64,000 nt of DNA from JASLDZ01 sp964235945 (GTDB taxonomy: Bacteria > Pseudomonadota > Alphaproteobacteria > Caulobacterales > Caulobacteraceae), in contig CAXSDV010000004.1 of the NCBI GenBank assembly GCA_964235945.1, forward strand, positions 1 through 64,000, given 5' to 3'. This document shows, piece by piece, positions 58,031 through 64,000 of this stretch (position 1 is the first letter of the stretch; each line of letters begins with the position of its first letter). The notes under the pieces were generated by a model. The model saw only the letters and a program-made list of their open reading frames with translations. It did not search any database and had not been told where the DNA came from. A program made the position numbers and the translations under genes.

Positions 58031-59866
58031 TTAGTCGCCGCCGACCAGGCCGCGGCTGGCCTTGTCGAGCTCCTCCGCGTAGCGGCGGGTGGCGTAAGCC
58101 TCGGTGAGCAGGCCCACCACCCGGCGGTCCTCCGCGTTGTCGACCACCGCCAGGGTCTCGGCCTCCGCCCGGTCGAACAGGCTCATGGCGGTCTTGACGT
58201 TCATGTCGGGCAGGAGCGCCGACTCCTTGAGCTTCGCCAGGTCCGACACGCGGGTGGTGTCCTTGGCCGCGTCGCGTTCGGCGGCGAACGCGTCGGCCAT
58301 GGCCACCACGCCCAGGTAATGCGACGCCTCGTCCACCGCGACCACCACGTGGCGCGAGCCCAGCGGCACGCTGCGGCGCAGTTCGGCCAAGGTGGCCGAA
58401 CCGTCCATCACCCGCACGTCCGAGCGCATCAGCTTGCCCACGGTGAGGTTGCGGATCCAGCCCACGTCCGCCGCGGAACGTATGGTTTCGCCGCGCAGGT
58501 GCAGCCGCCAGGTCGAGAACGAGTAGCCGAAGGTTTCACGCACAGCGAGGCTCGTGCCCACGCAGGCGGTGAGCACCGCGGCGGTGAGGCCCAGGTCGCC
58601 GCTGGTCTCGAGCACCAGGAAGCTCATGGTCAGCGGCCCGCCCACCACCGCCACCGCCAGCGTGCCCATGCCCGCCAGCATGCAGGCGGCGGGGTCCAGG
58701 CCGTACTCGGGCAGGAAGTGGGTGAAGCCCTGGCCGAACAGCTTGCCGGTCAGGGCGCCGATGAACAGGGACGAGAAGAACAGGCCGCCGCGGAAGCCGG
58801 AGCCCAGGCTCACCAGCGCCGCCAGCATCTTCAGGCCGATCAGCCCCAGCATCACCTTGGCGGGCAGGGTCACGCCCAGGTCCCGCCCCATGGCCCCGTG
58901 CCCCGCGGCCAGCACCTGAGGGGTGATCAGGGCGAGGCTTCCCACGATCAGCCCCCCCAGCGCCGGGCGCGCCCAGGGCGGCAGGCGCGAGGCGGCGAAG
59001 GCGCGCTCGGTCATCTCCACCCCGCGCATCAGGGTCACGCCCAGTCCCGCCGAGATCAGCCCGAGCCCCAGGATGACGAGGTAGTGGGAGGGGTGCAGCG
59101 GATAGACCTGCACCGCGTGGAAGGCGTAGGGGCTGCCGCCCAGCGCCTGGGCGGTCAGCCAGGCGGCGAGGGAGGCGGACATCACCGCCGCCACGTTGCC
59201 CACGGTGTAGACGCCGATGACCAGCTCGAAGGCGTAGAAGGCCCCGGTGATGGGCGCGCCGAAGGCGGCGGAGATGGCCCCGGCCGCGCCCGCCCCCACC
59301 ATCACGCGCAGGTCCGCCCGGCGCAGGTTCAGGGTCAGCCCCAGCCGGCTGGCCAGGCCCGAGCCGATCTGGGTGTAGCCCGCCTCCAGCCCGACGGACG
59401 CGCCGCAGCCGTTGGAGAGCAGGGTCTGCAGGCTGACCAGCACGCTGTCGCGCAAGGACATGCGCCCGCCGCGCAGGGCGTTGGCCTCCACCGGGTCGAC
59501 CGGCGTGCGCGCCCGCGCCCAGGTGCGCCAGAGTTCGGTGAGGCCCAGCAGCGCGCCGCCCGCCGCCGGCGCCAGCAGGACGCGCCAGGGGTCGAGGTGG
59601 GTGGAGGCGCTGAGCCGCTGGTCGACGGGGATGCCGAACAGCAGCACGTGCAGCGCCTGGCTGACCAGGCTCATGCCCGTCACCGAAGCGCCCGCGCCCA
59701 TGCCCACCAGGGCGGCCACCAGCGCCAGCACCACCTCCGAGGAGCGGACGAGGCCGCGCAGCCTCCCCATCGCGCCCAGGGCTTCGGCCGGCAGGTGCAG
59801 GCGCAGGGGGACGCCGACGCCCGCGGCGGCGCGCGCGCGCAGGCCGGCGTCGTCGGCCGCGGTCAC
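58031..59866 (-). CDS. ClC-family chloride channel with C-terminal CBS domains
   Basis: 611 aa. The N-terminal about 440 residues are a multi-helix ClC channel or antiporter: SNGCGASVGLEAGYTQIGSG (the GxExP region, here with GLEAG), AGAAGAISAAFGAPITGAFYAFE and GSGFRGGLFFSSLFIGALTGKLFG. Two CBS domains follow (VGKLMRSDVRVMDGSATLAE, LPDMNVKTAMSLFDRAEAE), which would bind adenine nucleotides and gate the channel. The GTG start at 59866 overlaps the rnhB stop, so it is co-translated with rnhB. It lies between rnhB and ccrM. Confidence 0.9.
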   Translation of the reverse strand: MTAADDAGLRARAAAGVGVPLRLHLPAEALGAMGRLRGLVRSSEVVLALVAALVGMGAGASVTGMSLVSQALHVLLFGIPVDQRLSASTHLDPWRVLLAPAAGGALLGLTELWRTWARARTPVDPVEANALRGGRMSLRDSVLVSLQTLLSNGCGASVGLEAGYTQIGSGLASRLGLTLNLRRADLRVMVGAGAAGAISAAFGAPITGAFYAFELVIGVYTVGNVAAVMSASLAAWLTAQALGGSPYAFHAVQVYPLHPSHYLVILGLGLISAGLGVTLMRGVEMTERAFAASRLPPWARPALGGLIVGSLALITPQVLAAGHGAMGRDLGVTLPAKVMLGLIGLKMLAALVSLGSGFRGGLFFSSLFIGALTGKLFGQGFTHFLPEYGLDPAACMLAGMGTLAVAVVGGPLTMSFLVLETSGDLGLTAAVLTACVGTSLAVRETFGYSFSTWRLHLRGETIRSAADVGWIRNLTVGKLMRSDVRVMDGSATLAELRRSVPLGSRHVVVAVDEASHYLGVVAMADAFAAERDAAKDTTRVSDLAKLKESALLPDMNVKTAMSLFDRAEAETLAVVDNAEDRRVVGLLTEAYATRRYAEELDKASRGLVGGD

Positions 59867-60549
59867 GCCGCCTTGTTCCGCGCGTCGAGCGTCCCGCCCT
59901 CCAGCAGGGTGCGGACCGGGGCCCAGCCGCGGCGGTGGATGGGCGACGGGCCCAGGCGCAGCAGCGCCTCGACGTGGACGGGCGCGTGGTAGCCCTTGTG
60001 GGCGGCGAAGCCGTAACCCGGGTGCGTCCTGTCCATCTCGGCCATCAGGCAGTCGCGCGCGGTCTTGGCCAGGATGGAGGCGGCGGCGATGGACAGGCAC
60101 AGGGCGTCGCCGCCCACCACCGTCCTCACCGGGCAGGGCAGAGGGAAGCGGTAGTTGCCGTCCACCAGGGCGAAAGCCGCCACCGGGCTCAGCGCCGACA
60201 CCGCGCGGCGCATGGCCAGCCCGGTGGCGTGCAGGATGTTGAGCTCGAAGATCTCGTCCACGTCCGCGAAGGCCACAGCCCAGGCGACGGCCGCCGCCTT
60301 GATCTCGAGCTCCAGCGCCTCGCGCGCCTTGGCCGACAGCTTCTTGGAGTCGTCCACGCCCGCGGGGATGCGGCGCGGGTCGAGGATCACCGCCGCGGCG
60401 CAGACGGGGCCCGCCCAGGGACCCCGCCCCGCTTCGTCCACTCCGCACACGGGACCGTCGTGCTCCAACTCCAAGCGCAGGGTCGGCGCGGGCCGGGGGA
60501 CGGGGCCGCGCGCCTTGGAGGCCGAGTCGGAGGGGGTCGCTCTGGGCAC
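59863..60549 (-). CDS. rnhB: Ribonuclease HII
   Basis: 228-aa RNase HII, which removes single ribonucleotides and RNA-DNA hybrids. The catalytic motif VCGVDEAGRGPWAGPV supplies Asp and Glu, DSKKLSAKAREAL follows, ALVDGNYRFPL carries the third Asp, and SIAAASILAKTARD and HPGYGFAAHKGY complete the family pattern. A 25-residue basic N-terminal extension precedes the domain. The start is GTG at 60549. Translationally coupled to the downstream ClC gene. Confidence 0.94.
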   Translation of the reverse strand: MPRATPSDSASKARGPVPRPAPTLRLELEHDGPVCGVDEAGRGPWAGPVCAAAVILDPRRIPAGVDDSKKLSAKAREALELEIKAAAVAWAVAFADVDEIFELNILHATGLAMRRAVSALSPVAAFALVDGNYRFPLPCPVRTVVGGDALCLSIAAASILAKTARDCLMAEMDRTHPGYGFAAHKGYHAPVHVEALLRLGPSPIHRRGWAPVRTLLEGGTLDARNKAA

Positions 60550-60630
60550 GTCCCGATCTACGCTCCCGGGCCGGCCGGCGGAACCCGTCGAGGAGGCCGG
60601 ACCGCGCGGGACGCCGTGAAGCGGCCCAGG

Positions 60631-61173
60631 TCAGAACGCGTCGTGCAGACCGGTGTAGGGTCGCGCGGTGAGGCGGCCGCCGGTGTAGCGGTCGGGGACC
60701 TCGCCGTGGGCCAGCTCGACCGAGAGGAGCTGGAAGGCGCGGTCGGCGTCGTACCAGACGCCGACGCCCAACTCCTGCGCGAAGTCGGTCTGGTACCAGG
60801 AGAATTTCAGCGGATGCGCGACACCGTCGGCGCCGTAGGCCGCGCCGCTGACGGTGGCCCCGCCCACCGCCACGCTGTCGAAGCTGAGGCCGGGATCGAG
60901 GGAAAGCTGGTTGATGGTGGGCCGGTTGGGCCGGGCGTACTCGATGACGAGGTCCAGCCGGGTGAAGCCGCCCTTGGCCGCCGCCTTGGCGACGTCCGAA
61001 ACCAGCATGTGGCTCAGCACGGCGTCCTCCCGTCGGCCGTAGCGCGCCTCCTCCGAGCGAAGGTCGGCGCCGATGGCGACGTTCACCGTGGCTGCGGGGG
61101 CGGCGTCGCGCGCCGGGGCGGGAACGGCGGAAAGAGTGGCCAGTAGAACGGCGGCGGCGAGGGCGCGGATCAA
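60631..61173 (-). CDS. Secreted protein of unknown function
   Basis: 180 aa with a signal peptide (LIRALAAAVLLATLSAVPAPARDA). The mature part includes GADLRSEEARYGRREDAVLS, RLDLVIEYARPNRPTINQLS and FSWYQTDFAQELGVGVWYD; no family is recognised with confidence. The start is TTG at 61173, which overlaps the ygfZ stop (TTGA); no ATG or GTG is available, so translation probably depends on ygfZ. Confidence 0.7.
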   Translation of the reverse strand: MIRALAAAVLLATLSAVPAPARDAAPAATVNVAIGADLRSEEARYGRREDAVLSHMLVSDVAKAAAKGGFTRLDLVIEYARPNRPTINQLSLDPGLSFDSVAVGGATVSGAAYGADGVAHPLKFSWYQTDFAQELGVGVWYDADRAFQLLSVELAHGEVPDRYTGGRLTARPYTGLHDAF

Positions 61174-62027
61174 GGAACGGTCTCCGCAAGGGTCTCTGGG
61201 GCGGGGGCGAGCAGGTCGGCGGGGAGCCAGGCGGGGAGCGACAGGCGGGCGGGGCGGCCGTCGACGGTCAACGGCCCCGTCGAGCGGTCCAAGCGCAGGA
61301 GGGCGAGGGCGCGGCCCGGCCCGGCGGCGGCCACCTCGCCCGCGCGCAGCGTCCCCGCCAGCACCTCGGCCCCGGGTGCGGCGCCCTCCACCTCCAGCGG
61401 CAGCACGCGGCTCCTCATGCCGCCGCGGCGCTTCATGCGCGAGGTGGTCTCCTGGCCGACGAAGCAGCCCTTGGAGAAGTCCACGCCGTGAAGCAGGTCG
61501 AGGTTGAGCTCGGTCGCGTAGGCGCGGTCCGACAGGTCGTCGGCCACCGCTTCGACCAGCCCCAGGGTCAGTCGGCGCGCGCGCGCGTCCTCGGCGGAGG
61601 CGGAGCTCGCGTCGGGGGCGGGCGGGGCGTCGCCCGCGAAGCGCCAGCCGGCGAGCGGCGTGCGCGGGTCGCGGCGCCAGCCGGCGGGGGCGTGGTCCGC
61701 GCCCCAGAGCACGTGCACGCCGCCCTCGTCGGGAGCGATCTCCACCGCGGCGCGCAGCCGGAACATGCCCAGCCGTGCGGCCAGGGCGTCGCGCGCCTGC
61801 GCCGCCACGTCCACCACGACGCCTTCCGCCTCGCCGAACAGGAACAGGTCGTAGAGCACCCGGCCCTGGGGGGTGAGCAGGGCCGCATGGCGCAGGTCGC
61901 CGGGCCCCAGCGTCTCCACCTCCTGGCTGAGCAGGCGGTTGAGGAAGGGCCGCGCCTCGGGCCCGGTGACCCGGAGCAGGGCGCGGTCGTCCAGCCGGGC
62001 GGTGCGGGCGTCCATCATGGCTGACAT
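61170..62027 (-). CDS. ygfZ: YgfZ/GcvT-domain folate-dependent protein
   Basis: 285-aa YgfZ-family protein (GcvT fold) that uses folate to support repair or assembly of iron-sulfur enzymes such as MiaB. The diagnostic motif KGCFVGQETTSRMKRRG with its Cys is present. The N-terminal part has LLRVTGPEARPFLNRLLSQ and LTPQGRVLYDLFLF. The start may be at 62027 or at ATGs 3-4 codons later. It is divergent from the GT9 gene across 86 bp. Confidence 0.92.
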   Translation of the reverse strand: MSAMMDARTARLDDRALLRVTGPEARPFLNRLLSQEVETLGPGDLRHAALLTPQGRVLYDLFLFGEAEGVVVDVAAQARDALAARLGMFRLRAAVEIAPDEGGVHVLWGADHAPAGWRRDPRTPLAGWRFAGDAPPAPDASSASAEDARARRLTLGLVEAVADDLSDRAYATELNLDLLHGVDFSKGCFVGQETTSRMKRRGGMRSRVLPLEVEGAAPGAEVLAGTLRAGEVAAAGPGRALALLRLDRSTGPLTVDGRPARLSLPAWLPADLLAPAPETLAETVP

Positions 62028-62113
62028 ATCGGCGCGGCCCCGGCCCGGCGCCAGGGCGGGGAGAACGGAGGGCGGCTCGCAGCCGCGGCCCGACCGGGCT
62101 AGAAGCGGCGCAC

Positions 62114-63145
62114 ATGGCCGCGCCGCGCTTTCCCGTCCTGTTCGTCACCTCCTCGCGGATCGGCGACGCCGTGCTCTCCTCCGGCCTGCTCGCGCGCTTG
62201 GTCGAGGAAGCGCCCCACGCGCGCTTCACGGTGGCCGCCGGGCCGCTGGCCGCGCCCCTGTTCCGCGACCTGCCCGGCCTCGACCGGCTGATCGTGTTCG
62301 ACAAGCGCCGCGGCGGCCTGCACTGGTTCGACCTGTGGCGCCGGGTGCGCGGTCGCCGCTGGGGCCTCGTGCTCGACATGCGCGGCTCGGGGCTGGCGCG
62401 CCTGCTGGACGCGCGCCGCCGCGCGGTGCGTCGCGCGCCGCCGCCGGGGGCCGAGCCCGTCCACAAGGTGCTGGAGGCCGCCCACGTGCTGCGCCTGGAC
62501 GACGACCCGCCCGCGCCGCACCTGTTCACCAGCGCCGAAACCGAGGCGGCGGCCGACGCCTTCCTGCGCGCGGGCGCGGACGCGGGTGGGGGGGACCGGC
62601 CCATACTGGCCGTCGCCCCCGCCGCCAACTGGATGGGCAAGACCTGGCCCGCCGAGCGCTTCGCCGTGATGACCGCCGAGCTCCTGGGCGAAGGCGGTCC
62701 GCTCGCAGGCGGGCGGCTCCTGCTGCTGGGCGGGCCGGACGACCGCCACGCCTGCGAGGAGGTGCGCCGCGCCGTGCCCCGCGCCCGGCTGATCGACGCC
62801 GCCGGCAAGCTCGACCTGCTCACCGCCTACGCCGCGCTGAAGCGGGCGCGCCTGTTCGTGGGCAACGATTCGGGGCTGATGCACCTGGCGGCGGCGGCGG
62901 GAACGCCGACCCTGGGCCTGTTCGGCCCGTCGGACGACCGGCTTTACGCGCCCTGGGGTCCGAACGCGCGGGTGGTGCGCGGGCCCCGCGCCTTCGAGGC
63001 GTTCACCGCGCTGGACCCCGCCCTGAACCAGACGATCCAGCACATGCGCGACCTCGCCGTCGACCGGGTGACGGCCGCGGCGCGCGACCTGGTGCGAGAC
63101 ACCGAACCCCTGTTCCCCCGACCCGCGGAGGCCGCCCATGGCTGA
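62114..63145 (+). CDS. GT9-family (heptosyltransferase-like) glycosyltransferase
   Basis: 343-aa GT-B enzyme of family 9, related to ADP-heptose:LPS heptosyltransferases. The N-terminus FVTSSRIGDAVLSSGLLARL is typical. The donor-binding end has LFVGNDSGLMHLAAAAGTPT and LFGPSDDRLYAPWG. It probably adds a sugar to lipopolysaccharide or another surface glycan at the inner membrane; the donor is not readable. Its stop lies within the start of the dihydroorotase gene (8-bp overlap). Confidence 0.9.
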   Translation: MAAPRFPVLFVTSSRIGDAVLSSGLLARLVEEAPHARFTVAAGPLAAPLFRDLPGLDRLIVFDKRRGGLHWFDLWRRVRGRRWGLVLDMRGSGLARLLDARRRAVRRAPPPGAEPVHKVLEAAHVLRLDDDPPAPHLFTSAETEAAADAFLRAGADAGGGDRPILAVAPAANWMGKTWPAERFAVMTAELLGEGGPLAGGRLLLLGGPDDRHACEEVRRAVPRARLIDAAGKLDLLTAYAALKRARLFVGNDSGLMHLAAAAGTPTLGLFGPSDDRLYAPWGPNARVVRGPRAFEAFTALDPALNQTIQHMRDLAVDRVTAAARDLVRDTEPLFPRPAEAAHG

Positions 63146-64000
63146 GACCTACGACCTGATCGTGCGCGGCGGCGAGGTGCTCAACCACGCCGGGCGCGGC
63201 CTCGCCGACGTGGGCGTGCGCGCGGGCCGGGTGGCGGCGATCGGCGACCTCCACCAGGCCCACGCGGGCGAGGTGTTCGACGCCCGGGGCCTGACCGTGC
63301 TCCCCGGCGTGATCGACAGCCAGGTCCACTTCCGCGAGCCGGGGCTCGAGTGGAAGGAGGACCTGCGGACCGGCGGTCGCGCAGCGGTGCTGGGCGGCGT
63401 GACGGCGGTGTTCGAGATGCCCAACACCGAGCCGGCCACCACCACCCCCGAGGCGCTCGCCGACAAGCTGGCCCGCGCCAAAGGGCGGATGGACTGCGAC
63501 CACGCCTTCTACGTGGGCGCCACCCACGCCAACGCCGACGAGGTGGGCGAGCTGGAGCGCCTGCCCGGCTGCTGCGGGATCAAGGTGTTCATGGGCGCCT
63601 CCACCGGCTCCCTGCTGATCGCCGACGACGAGGGCGTCTCGCGGGTGCTCAAGAACATCCGCCGCCGCGCCGCCTTCCACTCGGAGGACGAGAACCGCCT
63701 GGTCGAGCGCCGGCCGCTGGCGCGCGCCGGCGACTGGACCAGCCACCCGGAGGTGCGCGACGTGCAGAGCGCGGTGCAGTCCACCGAGCGGCTGATCCGC
63801 CTGGCCATCGCGGCGGGCGCGCGCATCCACGTGCTGCACGTCTCCACCGAGGAGGAGGTCGCCATCCTCGCGCGGCACAAGGACGTGGCCAGCGTGGAGA
63901 CCACTCCCCAGCACCTGACGCTGGCCGGGCCGGAGATCTACGAGCGCCTGCACGGCTACGCCCAGATGAACCCGCCCGTGCGCGAAGCGCGCCACCGCGA
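63138..64000 (+). CDS. pyrC: Dihydroorotase, 3' end beyond the window
   Basis: Partial: 287 codons before the window ends. Amidohydrolase of the class I dihydroorotase type (carbamoyl-aspartate cyclisation in pyrimidine synthesis). It begins YDLIVRGGEVLNHAGRG, has the metal-site segment PGVIDSQVHFREPG, GVTAVFEMPNTEPATTTPE and the carboxylated-lysine region GIKVFMGASTG (Lys149), then ETTPQHLTL and MNPPVREARHR. Gln62 replaces the first His of the usual DxHxHxR metal motif, while His64 and Arg66 remain. This variant may be a dihydroorotase subfamily or a related hydantoinase/allantoinase-like enzyme. The ATG lies 8 bp inside the end of the GT9 gene. Confidence 0.85.
   Translation, partial: MAETYDLIVRGGEVLNHAGRGLADVGVRAGRVAAIGDLHQAHAGEVFDARGLTVLPGVIDSQVHFREPGLEWKEDLRTGGRAAVLGGVTAVFEMPNTEPATTTPEALADKLARAKGRMDCDHAFYVGATHANADEVGELERLPGCCGIKVFMGASTGSLLIADDEGVSRVLKNIRRRAAFHSEDENRLVERRPLARAGDWTSHPEVRDVQSAVQSTERLIRLAIAAGARIHVLHVSTEEEVAILARHKDVASVETTPQHLTLAGPEIYERLHGYAQMNPPVREARHR

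Noticed and set aside
1..64000. tRNA, rRNA, CRISPR arrays, insertion sequences or prophage genes
   Set aside because: No cloverleaf-like sequences, spaced repeats, transposases, integrases or phage structural genes were recognised by reading; the T6SS tail-like proteins are T6SS-specific.

Overview
This is a high-GC chromosomal window from an alphaproteobacterium, most likely of the Caulobacterales (Caulobacter/Phenylobacterium-like). The strongest taxonomic clue is a full-length CcrM-type GANTC adenine methyltransferase at 56900-57976, with RNase HII encoded nearby. Genes are tightly packed, often with 4-bp ATGA/GTGA/TTGA stop-start overlaps and many GTG or TTG starts.

About half of the window (roughly 1651-32785) is one type VI secretion locus. 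Reading right to left on the minus strand: tssA, tssB, tssC, a second tssC-like gene, tagJ, tssE, tssF, tssG. A plus-strand methyltransferase gene (17985-19460) interrupts it. Then come clpV, hcp, vgrG, tagH (FHA), tssK, tssL (OmpA-type), tssM, tagF and pppA. A plus-strand block next to tssA encodes a transmembrane HAMP-containing Ser/Thr kinase (ppkA), a NodB-type polysaccharide deacetylase lipoprotein and a small lipoprotein. No TssJ, PAAR protein or clear effector/immunity pair is visible. Three lipoproteins of the locus carry the same LysM-like module, and a DUF1795 (Eag-like) adaptor candidate lies at the left edge. The kinase tail and the TssL N-terminus share a DExERTVIxP motif, which suggests a kinase-FHA-phosphatase control circuit (PpkA, TagH, PppA).

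From 33 to 50 kb the genes concern sugars and the envelope. They include gluconokinase, two ROK sugar kinases, a LamG-containing GH2 beta-mannosidase-like enzyme, an SDR dehydrogenase, an L,D-transpeptidase with a proline-rich lipoprotein, a WYL regulator, a metallophosphoesterase, a Gre-factor-like protein, ManC, a GH130 enzyme and a two-domain glycosyltransferase. A mannose theme (ManC, GH130, GH2, ROK kinase) is evident.

From 50 to 55.5 kb there is a three-gene operon that looks devoted to UV-lesion repair (spore-photoproduct-lyase-like radical SAM protein, DHH phosphoesterase, UvsE). Next is an overlapping pair encoding a YqcI/YcgG-family protein and a DUF1989 protein, then a MOSC protein with a clear terminator. 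The right end holds a TonB-like protein, ccrM, a ClC channel with CBS domains, rnhB, a secreted protein of unknown function, ygfZ, a GT9 glycosyltransferase and the 5' part of a dihydroorotase gene.

Two 100-N gaps (11594-11693 in tagH, 56430-56529 in the tonB-like gene) are each flanked by an exact 55-bp duplication. Removing 155 bp restores both reading frames, so both genes are probably intact. No tRNA, rRNA, CRISPR array, insertion sequence or prophage was seen.
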